From contig NZ_LR216287.1 in assembly GCF_900696045.1 (NCBI RefSeq), positions 186,001 to 250,000 of the forward strand: a DNA stretch of 64,000 nt, given 5' to 3'. Under the pieces are notes generated by a model. The model had not been told where the DNA came from and did no database searches. It worked only from the letters and a program-made list of their open reading frames with translations. Below, piece after piece: positions 11,559-20,681 of this stretch (the first letter of the stretch is position 1; each line of letters begins with the position of its first letter). Source of the stretch: Candidatus Nitrosocosmicus franklandus (GTDB taxonomy: Archaea; Thermoproteota; Nitrososphaeria; Nitrososphaerales; Nitrososphaeraceae). Both the position numbers and the translations under genes were made by a program.

Positions 11559-12158
11559 ATTCTCAGCTAATCTTAATAAATGATGTTTATAGATTAAATT
11601 TCATTTAAGAAGGATCATTATTTTTGCCTGTCTTCATTTTTGTAAATTTTTTTTTAAAATTACTATGCTTATATAATTTGTCTAAATTGTAAATTCAGCC
11701 CAATTGAATTCGTAATTCTGTTGGAGTATCATCTTAAATCAACATTATCTATCTTTGTAGTTTACATTAAAAGAGTAAATACGGTTTGGTTAAAATTCTC
11801 CTCAATACAAGAGAAAAAAGGCAAGAGACGAATATCGGAGGATCAAATCAAAGGGTTGAAAATAGCCTTATAATGTAGTCAAATGGAATTCGTAATCAAT
11901 CAGATGGATCTATAATCTATGCAAGCACCTTTTTCAATGTTACTAATTCTATTATTAATTGATTTTTGGATGATAATCCAAACCTTTAACCAATACTAAT
12001 TTGGATATCAAAATTAGACACTTTAATCCGAGAACAAATAAGTTTGACTTGAAAATAGATATATTGGTGTTGCTTATTATACAGGATTCTTGTAATTAAT
12101 CCTTGAAATAGAACTAAAGAAATTCTATTTTAAAAAATGGAAAGAGAAAAAAGTATTT
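11559..12158. other. Intergenic, nothing recognised
   Basis: 600 bp of AT-rich sequence between convergent genes (CheY-like on +, small exported peptide on -). No credible open frame or repeat seen on either strand. Confidence 0.5.
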
Positions 12159-12449
12159 TTATTGTTGGCCTAATGCGTTGTTACCGTCGTTTAAGTTGAT
12201 TGAGAATGCCAAGTTGTTGCATGAAGCAATTGTATCATCATTAGAACCACATGCTGAATCTTGACCAGTTAATGTTGATTGTGCGATTCCTTGAGCTGCT
12301 TCATTTGATTTTTTCTTTTTCTTTTTGTCATGGTCGTCGCCACCAGCAAATGCTTTGTTATCGATAGTGCTGCTTATTGCAACAACAGAACCTACTAAGA
12401 CTGCTGCTACAAAGATTGACATGATTGATAAACTAATTTTTTTATCCAT
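12159..12449 (-). CDS. Small exported Lys-rich protein, copy 2
   Basis: 96 residues, paralogue of the protein at 3076-3366. The signal region, AFA cleavage site, GGDDHDKKKKKK opening and tail (DTIASCNN, FSINLNDGNNALGQQ) are identical. The centre differs: AQSTLTGQDSACGSND here against AQDTETLQLSECGSGN there. In DNA the signal region differs at only one or two bases and the upstream 81 bp is unchanged, so the duplication is recent or the ends are being homogenised. The clustering of changes in the core is unexpected for neutral drift. Function unknown. Confidence 0.8.
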   Translation of the reverse strand: MDKKISLSIMSIFVAAVLVGSVVAISSTIDNKAFAGGDDHDKKKKKKSNEAAQGIAQSTLTGQDSACGSNDDTIASCNNLAFSINLNDGNNALGQQ

Positions 12450-12530
12450 GTCAAAGTTTTCATTTTATTATATAATTGGATTGTTTAATTCGATTCTGAA
12501 ATAATCTTACTAAACTAGATTCTTAAATAA
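12450..12530 (-). promoter_or_regulatory. Promoter of small exported protein copy 2, duplicated
   Basis: Identical by eye to 3367-3447. The TATA box TTATATAA lies at 12468-12475 on the minus strand, 19-26 bp before the ATG. Confidence 0.75.
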
Positions 12531-12666
12531 AACATTATAATAATATTTTATCACTAAAATTTTAGTATAAATAGTATACCAAAAAAAAGAGGAGATAAAT
12601 TAAAAAGGAATTTCCAAATAAATCAGAATACTTACTTGCGCCTTTATGCCTGCTAACTAACATTCA

Positions 12667-12733
12667 AAAGAAGAAGAAGAAGAAGAAGAAGAAAAGGAGG
12701 GCGTTGGGGGGATGGGGATGGTGGATGGGAGAG
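12667..12733. repeat. Low-complexity purine tract (GAA repeat then G-rich)
   Basis: Repeated GAA triplets pass into a G-rich run with GGGGGGATGGGGATGG. On the minus strand this is a C/T tract just past the stop of the gene at 12745-13617. Similar pyrimidine-rich tracts recur elsewhere in the window. Confidence 0.8.
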
Positions 12734-12744
12734 CATGGTTAATG

Positions 12745-13617
12745 CTAAAATACATTTGTAGCATTTAGTGTACCGGTCCCATTAGGATAAACCGTTGCTG
12801 CAGTTTTTACTTCTGAAAAAATAACGCCTCCTATCTCTATATTTTCAAGAGTAGTTGGATCATTGACAAACGTTCTAGATCCATCGGCATTTTCAGTCAC
12901 ATTCGTAGGATTGGTAAAAACCCTTAGTTGTACAGGAAGGGCATTGGTCGAATTATCTAACTTTATACTTGCGCGCATAGATATGAGTATATCACTAATA
13001 GTAATCTCATCAGCTGGGTCATACAAGTATTCATAGTTTAATGGAATATCGTTAATTGTGATAAAGGGTTTTCCACTAATAGCATAATCAGTCTCAAGAC
13101 CAAGGGGTTTAGATGTAAAATTAGTAAAGACAGTAACATTTTCGTTTCCGGCCAATTGCGTCTCATTTGTTGTCAAGATCGCGGTATCATTTGTATTTGT
13201 CAGATTTTCAGTGATATTCATCTGATCAGCGAGTGGCGGAGTTGAACCCAGTAGTTCCACTATCGACGGAGGAAGTTCGAGATTTACATTGCTACCACCA
13301 GGAGTTAGTGATATAGTGGCATTTCCAGTGGAATTAGACATTATATCCAAATTTATGACGCTAGAATTAGAATTATTGGCAGTTGTAGTATTAGCTAGCC
13401 CATCGCTATTACTATTATTACTGTTATTTGCACCAGCACCGGTTGTCATATTGTCCAAGTCAATGGAATTTTGAAGTGAAAGTGCATCAAGGCCCGTAGA
13501 ATTGGTTGAAGAAAATGAATAATTCGGAGATGGAAATGACAAAAACAGTAGCAATACAACAGGGAAACAGAATATCAAAAACCTATGAAAGTTATATTGG
13601 ATATTTGGAACCTTCAT
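12745..13617 (-). CDS. Exported Asn/Ser/Thr-rich protein of unknown function
   Basis: 290 residues. A hydrophobic N-terminal segment (about 12-32, FLIFCFPVVLLLFLSF) is a signal peptide or anchor. Residues about 35-165 are rich in Asn, Thr and Ser with many N-x-S/T sequons (such as NNSNNSN, NSTGNATISL), suggesting heavy glycosylation or a disordered stalk. The C-terminal about 120 residues look folded (FITINDIPLNYEYLYDP, ITISDILISMRASIKL) and end GTGTLNATNVF. No catalytic motif is visible. Family not recognised; a surface location is inferred. Confidence 0.75.
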   Translation of the reverse strand: MKVPNIQYNFHRFLIFCFPVVLLLFLSFPSPNYSFSSTNSTGLDALSLQNSIDLDNMTTGAGANNSNNSNSDGLANTTTANNSNSSVINLDIMSNSTGNATISLTPGGSNVNLELPPSIVELLGSTPPLADQMNITENLTNTNDTAILTTNETQLAGNENVTVFTNFTSKPLGLETDYAISGKPFITINDIPLNYEYLYDPADEITISDILISMRASIKLDNSTNALPVQLRVFTNPTNVTENADGSRTFVNDPTTLENIEIGGVIFSEVKTAATVYPNGTGTLNATNVF

Positions 13618-14537
13618 ATAACAGAAGGCACCAAGTGGTTATAAAAAAGTTTTTGAATTTTACTTTACTTAACCTTTGATAGCCAAATTTGATCAACAGA
13701 AATATTCAAAAGATTAAAGAAAATCACGCTTGATGCATTTAATATTACGTGTGAAAAAATTCATTAAATTTAAAATGTAGGTAGGCACGCACAGGTAGAT
13801 AGGATAAGTGGAGACCTCTTTCTTTTGAAATCCCTATTGATAATGCTTAATTTCAAAACTAGTTTAGAAAATATAATCTTGGAAAAATAGAGATATTTCA
13901 TTTATGACAAGACAATAACCAACAAAGACAATCAACTTGTTTGTCGCTACAAAGAAATTCGATTAGTTTATCCATTAATCATATTATTAAAGGATTGAAA
14001 TTTCCCTTTTGGACTTCACATAATCATAATAGAGTAATGATGTTGCGGTACTCAAATTGCACAAGTAAGTTTGCAAGGTTTGTACAAACAATGGAGTTAT
14101 ATTGTTCAACTTTGGATCAAGGTGAAAGCACAAATGCCCCACTCCCCCTCCCATATTTAATGAAAAATATAAAGTAACAGTTTGATTAATACTTGGATCA
14201 AATTCGTTGATACGAATTTACTCTGGCTTAATAAGCTTCAGGTAAAAGTCGTTTATGCAGTATTTGCAGACCGGATGCAAACTCAACAAAAAATCTACTC
14301 ATCGGTAACAACTTTACGGATTCAATAATTTCGAAATGTCATTATGGTGTCTTTTATGGTCGTAGAATTCACTGGTTATCAGAGAGGAGATATTGGAAAA
14401 GATTTTACGGATTATTTCATTCAATAATACAAGATAGTAGGAATTCCTAAATAACAGGGTCTCTCACCTGTCGCCCATTTAGCCCAGTATTTTGGAAATA
14501 TAATTTTTATTATGGGACATTTTCTAGTCTATCATCA
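13618..14537. other. Long intergenic region, no credible gene; promoter of the next gene at its end
   Basis: A 78-codon plus frame at 13941-14177 has no recognisable composition and was rejected. The C-rich string CCCCACTCCCCCTCCCAT occurs near 14138. A TATA-like string (AATTTTTATTA, about 14502-14512) lies about 26-36 bp before the ATG at 14538 and supports that start. Confidence 0.45.
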
Positions 14538-15287
14538 ATGCGGGAATTACACTATGGAAGAAACGTCATCAATATGGCGCTGATAATAATTGATATGCAA
14601 AATGGGTTTGTCAGCAAGGGTGGGTCTTATGATAAGCTGGGAATGAATATCGAAAATTATCAACAAATCATACCCAATATAAAAAAACTAATTAATTTTT
14701 GTAGAGAAGAAAAAATTCCAATTTTTTACACAGAGGCTATTAGAGAGCCCAGTGGCATAGATCTCTTACTTAACATTCATAATATTCTTCCAAGGGCCCG
14801 TGAAGAGAGATTGCAGAACAAAAAAATTCCAATTTGCATGAGAGGCACCTGGGATGCCGATATCATTGATGAAATAAAACCCGCCGAGGAAGACCATATT
14901 ATCCTCAAGCGGCGTGACTCTGCTTTCCAAGATACAGAACTCAGAGTATGGCTTCAGAGCTTGAATGTAAACACTCTGATATTCTGCGGTATAGACACTT
15001 CAATCTGTGTAGAGACATCATTACGTGATGCGTTTAACCTAGGTTATGATGTGATACTTGTATCTGATGCAACGGCTTCTGGAAATAAGAAGCATTATGA
15101 AACTACCATCGAAAGAGTGAGGGATTATTACGGAGTTGTCATAAGCATAGATGATTTAAGAAAGATGGTACGAACGCTAGAGGACCTGGGTGAAGACGAA
15201 CTTCAGTCTACAGATGAAGAAAATGAAAGGATTAGTCAATTTCTAGAAAAACACAACCTGATAAACGTTCGAAGAGAAAAAAAGTAA
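14538..15287 (+). CDS. Cysteine hydrolase, isochorismatase/nicotinamidase family
   Basis: 249 residues. The family triad is visible: Asp19 (IIIDMQNGF), Lys124 (IILKRRDSAF) and Cys157 (CGIDTSICVE), with the usual cis-peptide region just before the Cys. These enzymes hydrolyse amides or vinyl ethers such as nicotinamide or N-carbamoyl compounds; the substrate here cannot be fixed. Residues about 205-249 form an acidic/helical tail absent from minimal members. Met13 would also make a normal start, but the TATA element favours 14538. The gene stands alone. Confidence 0.85.
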   Translation: MRELHYGRNVINMALIIIDMQNGFVSKGGSYDKLGMNIENYQQIIPNIKKLINFCREEKIPIFYTEAIREPSGIDLLLNIHNILPRAREERLQNKKIPICMRGTWDADIIDEIKPAEEDHIILKRRDSAFQDTELRVWLQSLNVNTLIFCGIDTSICVETSLRDAFNLGYDVILVSDATASGNKKHYETTIERVRDYYGVVISIDDLRKMVRTLEDLGEDELQSTDEENERISQFLEKHNLINVRREKK

Positions 15288-15635
15288 TAAAGAACTTTTT
15301 TGTGATCCGAATTCCCATCGACGGTTTATTAACTTCTCAAAGATTGTTCTAATCAAAACGAGGCAAGAATCCGAGAAAACAATTTCGAAATCTTTTTAGC
15401 AAATTTTGTCATTTTACATTCATTGAAGAATAGCAATAACTTGACAATGATTAGAATTGCTTTACAAAAATAGTAATTATCAGCCATCTTCTTTATCATT
15501 CGTCTTGTTACCATTAACTTGCTCTTGTAAGCCGTTATGGTACTCAAAAGAGTAATTTATCTTATAGTATTTCAGTATTATTTTATAGCATTATCTTTAA
15601 CAAAATTTAATAAATAATTTTCCTTTATTATATAA
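15288..15635. other. Intergenic, nothing convincing
   Basis: A T-run just after the hydrolase stop (about 15296-15302) may terminate it. A 64-codon minus frame (15353-15547) is Lys-rich and hydrophobic but without recognisable features. TAATAAATA near 15609-15617 is a plausible TATA box for the gene at 15636. Confidence 0.45.
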
Positions 15636-16106
15636 ATGAAACTTAATTTTAGTGGCATTAACTTTATTAAACAAGAATCACCTCATCGGGTCATAAATAC
15701 AAAAAAGACAGGTAGCAAAAGGGCTGCATCGATTTTTACTATGACTTTGCTTATTTTAATGGGATCTGTTGCTGTATTTTGGGGTTTAAAAGATGTAAAT
15801 GCTCAAGTAACCCAAAGTGAATCAACATTTAGGGTTATCGTCGAAGTAGTTAACAATGGCAATTTAGATGAACATGGAACTATTCATGTTTCGATGGATG
15901 GTTCTCGTAATCCTCAAGTATTAAACAATCAACTCTTTCCAGCCTTCCAAACTAGCACTTTTACATTCACCTTTAGCTCAAGCGAAGCTCCTGTAGGCAA
16001 AGGATTTGTCGCAGAAGTGATCTATGGAGATGACGAATTCAAGAGGGCCTATGGTACAAATACACCTGCAAAAACTCCTGAGGTTGTAACAATAACCATC
16101 CCTTAA
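15636..16106 (+). CDS. Membrane-anchored or exported protein of unknown function
   Basis: 156 residues. A basic N terminus is followed by one hydrophobic segment (about 33-52, IFTMTLLILMGSVAVFWGL) and a possible cleavage after VNAQ. The outer part (about 58-156) looks like a small beta-sandwich (RVIVEVVNNGNL, GTIHVSMDGS, TFTFTFSSSEAPVG) and ends VVTITIP. No Cys or catalytic motif. The long N-terminal cytoplasmic tail (about 32 residues) argues for a membrane anchor rather than a cleaved signal. Followed by a T9 run. Family not recognised. Confidence 0.7.
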   Translation: MKLNFSGINFIKQESPHRVINTKKTGSKRAASIFTMTLLILMGSVAVFWGLKDVNAQVTQSESTFRVIVEVVNNGNLDEHGTIHVSMDGSRNPQVLNNQLFPAFQTSTFTFTFSSSEAPVGKGFVAEVIYGDDEFKRAYGTNTPAKTPEVVTITIP

Positions 16107-16115
16107 TTTTTTTTT
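16107..16115 (+). terminator. T9 run immediately after the stop codon
   Basis: Nine consecutive T follow the TAA at 16104-16106. Archaeal transcription commonly ends at such oligo-T tracts without a hairpin. Confidence 0.55.
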
Positions 16116-16391
16116 GTAGTTTGCATCCAGTTTTTGATTTCGTCTCCTAATACTTCCTGGTCGATTCATTCCTATTTCGACCAAGACCATTATTGATATG
16201 ATTATTGTAACCTAAAATTCCCTTTGTTTATATTTTTTACAATATCGAATTTGACTTGCTTTTTGCTTTGAATATCAGTACTTTTATCTCTACTATTATC
16301 TTCTTTAGGTTAAAAAAGTAAAAATATCAAGAATTTATTAGCAAAGTTTAATATCATTTGTCTTTACACATATCTGAATTCTGATTAAATT

Positions 16392-18332
16392 ATGGTAACA
16401 GACCCTCTGAAACGCCCGGTGCTGTCATATGCTCATCATCAATTTATCATTTTGGATGAAGATGTTGATGCGGCAACTGCAGTTAAATTGATGCATGGGA
16501 GGAAAGCAGACACCATTATAGTAAAAAACAAGACGGGTGAATTTGTAGGGATTATAACAGACAGCGATATTTTAGACAAAATCGTCATGAAAGGGGAGGA
16601 CTCTGACCAGGTTCCAATAAAGGCAATAATGACCTCTCCAGTGATCACTATATCTGCAAAGTCTAACGTTAGGATGGCTTTGGACCTTATGCGATTAAAT
16701 TTAATCAAACGTATTCCAGTTACAGACAATGTCCATATTCTGGGAATAGTAACCCAACAAGGTCTAGCAAACGCCATTAGAACGTCAGTCTTAGAAAGGC
16801 AATTTAGAAGTTATCGAGTGGTAATCAGGGAGAGATACAAACCAATTTGGGGTAACCTTGGATTCATTTTACAATTTGCAGGTCTTTTATTTATTGCTCC
16901 TGCTCTTATGGCTACCTATGAAGGTGAAGTCCGTACTGCAACGGGTATCTTTCTTGGAATAACTTCAATGTCTGTTACTGGCTTTGTGTTAAACGCATAC
17001 GGAGAAAAGACTCCCATGAATTTAAGGCAAGCTTCGATCCTGATGGTTTCAAGCTTTGTACTATTGAGTTTGTTTGGAAGCATTCCCTTTATCTATGTCA
17101 ACCCGTTTGGAGATGATCTCGATTCGTATACCCTGCTTGTAAATAGTTTTTTTGAGAGTGCTTCAGGCTTTACGACTACAGGTCTTTCCATGCTAGAATA
17201 TCCTGAAGATTTACCAAAGAGTTTTGATTTTTACCGTTCTTTTACACAATGGATCGGAGGATTAAGTTTCGTTTATTTGGTTATCACTTTCTTTTATCCT
17301 GAGCGAAAACTAGCCCATATGAAAGGTATGATGGGAGGCGGTAGTTTAAAATTAAGAGAACTCATACTCACCATAGCAGTTATTTTCAGTATTTACACCA
17401 TAATTCTTTCTGCGCTATTATACGTTTCAGGAAATTATGACATTATATACAACATCTCATTGATATTTAGTTCGGTAACAGGTGGTGGATTTGTTCCCGC
17501 TTCCACAATCTTGTCGTCTGGAAACTACTTAGAATTAACGGTCCTGATGGCAGGAATGGTTATCTCTGCACTACCATTTGCATTCCATTATGCCTTGTTT
17601 AGTAAAGAAATGCATACTACTAAAATGCGGCCAGAAATAGCATTGTACTTTGGCATATTTGCAGTATCATGTATAGCATTCACGTACTTTTTACTATCTA
17701 CCTATGCTAATTCTGATATCATGACTGGGATCTTCCATACCCTCAGCGCCGCTACAACAACCGGTTTTCAGTTTATTGATGTAACAATACTTTCTGATCA
17801 AGGTAAGATAGTGTTGATAGTAATAATGTTAATAGGAGGAACAGCCTTTTCTACAGCTGGAGGAATCAAGGTAGGAAGAATTTTGCTTATCTTGCAAAAA
17901 CTCACAAACAAGAAATTTTCTGCAGACATTACTACAAGATCCATTTCATCTGCGTCCTCAAGATATGATAGTACTTACCATATATGGGAACATAAAGCCG
18001 ACCAACATAAAGAAGAAAAAACATTTAACGAAGCAATATTAGTCATCATATTGTTTATCTCAACTTCTCTTATTACCGGAGTACTTCTCTCTGTAATAAC
18101 ACAAAAGGACTTTTTGGACTCGTTATTTGAATCAGTATCAGCATTAACTACAACCGGCTTGACTGCAGGGATAACAGAACTTGATATGGAAAATGGCGCG
18201 AAAATTTTGCTCGTTATAAATATGATAATTGGCAGGTTTGAAATAATCGCCTTGATTTATCTATTCTTAGAAATATCAAAGCTCAGAAAAATTGGAACCA
18301 TAGGACATAAAACAAAGCCCCATAACACCTGA
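16392..18332 (+). CDS. CBS-domain TrkH-type potassium uptake protein
   Basis: 646 residues. The N-terminal about 135 residues are a pair of CBS domains (TIIVKNKTGEFVGIITDSDI; MTSPVITISAK to IPVTDNVHILGIVTQQGL). A TrkH/KtrB membrane unit follows from about 150 with four pore repeats: SASGFTTTGLS (256-266), SSVTGGGFVPAS, LSAATTTGFQF and SALTTTGLTAGI, plus QWIGGLSF after the first. The channel subunit of Trk normally depends on separate TrkA/KtrA RCK proteins; none lies next to this gene. Here the CBS pair, which in other proteins binds adenine nucleotides, is fused directly and may gate K+ uptake by energy status (inference). Confidence 0.92.
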   Translation: MVTDPLKRPVLSYAHHQFIILDEDVDAATAVKLMHGRKADTIIVKNKTGEFVGIITDSDILDKIVMKGEDSDQVPIKAIMTSPVITISAKSNVRMALDLMRLNLIKRIPVTDNVHILGIVTQQGLANAIRTSVLERQFRSYRVVIRERYKPIWGNLGFILQFAGLLFIAPALMATYEGEVRTATGIFLGITSMSVTGFVLNAYGEKTPMNLRQASILMVSSFVLLSLFGSIPFIYVNPFGDDLDSYTLLVNSFFESASGFTTTGLSMLEYPEDLPKSFDFYRSFTQWIGGLSFVYLVITFFYPERKLAHMKGMMGGGSLKLRELILTIAVIFSIYTIILSALLYVSGNYDIIYNISLIFSSVTGGGFVPASTILSSGNYLELTVLMAGMVISALPFAFHYALFSKEMHTTKMRPEIALYFGIFAVSCIAFTYFLLSTYANSDIMTGIFHTLSAATTTGFQFIDVTILSDQGKIVLIVIMLIGGTAFSTAGGIKVGRILLILQKLTNKKFSADITTRSISSASSRYDSTYHIWEHKADQHKEEKTFNEAILVIILFISTSLITGVLLSVITQKDFLDSLFESVSALTTTGLTAGITELDMENGAKILLVINMIIGRFEIIALIYLFLEISKLRKIGTIGHKTKPHNT

Positions 18333-18648
18333 TAGGGTTTTTAAATTAAATCCTCGAAAACCAACACGCAGTTTAAGGTTCTTTTTGAGCTCAAACCGAG
18401 TTTATTATGTATTTTTGCCTGTTTTCTAGCCGCACAAATTTACTATACCATGCGCTGCTGCTAGTTAAATTGATGAAAAGATATTTTTATTAAAATAATA
18501 ATTTGTTTGCGTCCTCATTATCTCTCTCTACCTCTACTTCTATTACTGCTACTATTACTATTACCAATCGATAACTAATATAATAGATATATTCTCTAGA
18601 ATTATAAAATAGAATATATTTTTATATTTTGCAGATCTATAAAAATCG
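18333..18648. other. Intergenic with pyrimidine-rich stretch and TATA box
   Basis: A C/T-rich stretch (about 18510-18565) precedes a TATA region (TTTTTATATTTT, about 18619-18630) 19-30 bp before the ATG at 18649, consistent with a leaderless transcript of the PepSY gene. Nothing else seen. Confidence 0.5.
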
Positions 18649-19308
18649 ATGAATACCGGAACTCTATTTGGTTTTGTTATTTTAACAGGCTTGTTAACAG
18701 CAGCAATGGGACTAGCACCACTGACAAGCTCCAGCAACGTATTTGCCCAAACTAATTCCACATCAAATCAAACAGCAACGAACACAACAATGGGACAAAC
18801 AGGAGGAGATCACATGATGATGATGCGAGATAATTATGACGGTAAGAAAATGATGGGAATGGACATGGAACATAAAAAGTATGAAAAAATTAATGGTACA
18901 TTAAATGTGATGGAAACAATGTATCAGGCAATTGCAGCAAAGTTTAATGTTACATTAGCTGATGCTATTGCTACAGCAGAGCAGGCTGTTGGAAATGGAT
19001 CATATGCAATGTCAGCCAACGGTGAAGAAAAGGATGGATTCTTGGTATATTCTATAATATTAGGCTCTCCTGATATGAAATTTACAAAGGTATTGGTTGA
19101 CCCGGGCAACGGTGAAGTATTACAGACTAAAGAAATTTCAATGATGGAATGGATGATGATGATGCATTCACAAGGAGGTCATGATATGGGCATGAAAGGA
19201 ATGCATGGTGGCAGTAGTAGTGGAGGCTATGATAAAGGTTATGGCGGAAAAGGATATGGCAGTAGCGGTCATGGCGGCTGGGAGATGAATCCAGGATCTG
19301 GATGGTAA
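18649..19308 (+). CDS. Exported PepSY-like protein with Met/His-rich segments
   Basis: 219 residues. The signal peptide covers about 1-34 (ending SNVFAQ). A Met-rich segment follows (GGDHMMMMRDN, KKMMGMDMEHKK), then a PepSY-like domain at about 80-165 (FNVTLADAIATAEQAVG; VYSIILGSPDMKFTKVLVD; VDPGNGEVLQTKE), then MMEWMMMMHSQGGHDMGMKGMHGG and a Gly/Ser/Tyr-rich tail. Met and His clusters outside the cell commonly bind Cu(I)/Cu(II). Copper is central to ammonia oxidation in these archaea, so a copper-binding role is a reasonable inference, but unproven. PepSY domains otherwise often inhibit or assist extracellular enzymes. Confidence 0.8.
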   Translation: MNTGTLFGFVILTGLLTAAMGLAPLTSSSNVFAQTNSTSNQTATNTTMGQTGGDHMMMMRDNYDGKKMMGMDMEHKKYEKINGTLNVMETMYQAIAAKFNVTLADAIATAEQAVGNGSYAMSANGEEKDGFLVYSIILGSPDMKFTKVLVDPGNGEVLQTKEISMMEWMMMMHSQGGHDMGMKGMHGGSSSGGYDKGYGGKGYGSSGHGGWEMNPGSGW

Positions 19309-19438
19309 AGGAACTAGTTAAGGTAAATAAATTAAAAATAAACCTTTAATCAAAAAAATAATTTTTATTTATTGTTTATTGCATACTTTTTGTTCAAAAT
19401 ATACATAGAATTAAAAGATTCACCGCACCTCTATAAAC

Positions 19439-19804
19439 ATGACAAATAACAACGCTGAAGAGACAAGGCAAGAAAGAAGCAGGAGAATAATTTTGACAGA
19501 AAAAGAAGTTTCAGAGATTTCTAAATTGTATGAAATTGCTATCAACCTCTCAGAGAAAAGATCTTCATCGCTATCTCTTTCAAACAACAATTTTCAACGT
19601 CAAGATGATGACTCATTTAAGACAAGACCAACTTTTGATCAGGATGATAATTTTCTAAAGACGACGTCTTTAGAAAAAAGAAAGAAGGCCTGGCATGATG
19701 TCCAAGAATACCTGGAGAGATTAGGAAGAAAATATAATTACGATCCCGAAAAGTTTGTAATAAACAAGATTACTAGAGAATTAGAACCATACTCACCCAA
19801 ATGA
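19439..19804 (+). CDS. Small soluble protein of unknown function
   Basis: 121 residues, hydrophilic. It has a helical N-terminal part (RRIILTEKEVSEISKLYEIA), a low-complexity Ser/Asn/Asp-rich middle (about 40-75) and a helical C-terminal part (RKKAWHDVQEYLERLGRK). No Cys, signal or membrane segment. It lies 130 bp after the PepSY gene on the same strand. Family not recognised; real composition supports coding. Confidence 0.65.
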   Translation: MTNNNAEETRQERSRRIILTEKEVSEISKLYEIAINLSEKRSSSLSLSNNNFQRQDDDSFKTRPTFDQDDNFLKTTSLEKRKKAWHDVQEYLERLGRKYNYDPEKFVINKITRELEPYSPK

Positions 19805-19975
19805 GAAATATGTTCAATACTCTACTCATTTAGTTTTAGACCATTGTCTATAGGTTCAGATTTTAAATTGGACGAGGAACTTTATTTTTAAGGTATTTTG
19901 GAAAAGTAAAAGATAAAAATTAAAGATCAAGGAACTAGATAGTAGCTATAATACTAGTCAATAATTTCTTGTTCT

Positions 19976-20485
19976 TTATTTGCTTGAAAAAATCTTGTAA
20001 ATATGTTGTCCACTCTGACAATCGTCATCTGGATCATCTAATGTTACCTGAATAGTATATACCTTTGAAACATTTTCAATAACCAAATCCTCCGGCATAT
20101 ATTCGGCAGTGTTGCCGGTAAATCGGGGTTCACCTGATGCCGTTCGATCCTCTAAACATGCTCCTACCTCAAATGTATCGACTTCAAACCCATCAACAGA
20201 GTAATATGGTGAATTTTCGTCCTCACCCAAAGCCACACTTGCTGCAAATATTCCTTTGTCTGTTACAAATGTGTAGGAATAAAAGGACTCATCGCCCATG
20301 TCAACAGAAAATGATCTACCTGCCTCTCCTTGTACCGTCATAAACGGATTTCCATTTTTTAGTCCCATATCAGTTATTATAAAATCCTCCCTGTGGAAGA
20401 CACCGTATGCTTGTTGTGGAAGAAAATAAAATACTAAAGCTATCGACAGAGAAAACGCTATTGCAATAGCAACACTATACTGCAT
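19976..20485 (-). CDS. Exported protein of unknown function
   Basis: 169 residues with a signal peptide of about 27 (AIAIAFSLSIALVFYF, cut near QQAYG). The mature part looks like a beta-rich domain (FIITDMGLKNGNPFMTVQG, SFYSYTFVTDKGIFAASVAL) with two Cys (GACLEDRT and DDDCQSGQ) that may form a disulfide. No catalytic motif recognised. It is transcribed alone between two convergent or divergent neighbours. Confidence 0.7.
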   Translation of the reverse strand: MQYSVAIAIAFSLSIALVFYFLPQQAYGVFHREDFIITDMGLKNGNPFMTVQGEAGRSFSVDMGDESFYSYTFVTDKGIFAASVALGEDENSPYYSVDGFEVDTFEVGACLEDRTASGEPRFTGNTAEYMPEDLVIENVSKVYTIQVTLDDPDDDCQSGQHIYKIFSSK

Positions 20486-20681
20486 TTATCTGTTTTATTG
20501 TAATTGTATTTATCCTTTCTTGCATTTTTTAATTTTACATAACTTGAATAAACGCCGCGACCAAATACATATTCCGATCAATGAATTGCCGCCGTTTTAT
20601 GATTTCTCTAGCCTTAATTTCCTTTTCATTTGATGGCTCAGCAGAAAAAATGAATATACATGTTTGTATGGATTCTTTTTA

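Noticed and set aside
12667-12733. GAA/G-rich tract as a possible CRISPR or quadruplex element
   Set aside because: There is no repeat-spacer pattern, and the G runs are too irregular to claim a quadruplex from sequence alone.
13941-14177. 78-codon open frame on the plus strand
   Set aside because: Residue mix looks random, no promoter seen, and it sits in a long non-coding stretch.
15353-15547. 64-codon Lys-rich hydrophobic frame on the minus strand
   Set aside because: Possible small membrane peptide, but no promoter or conserved pattern could be found; not strong enough to list.
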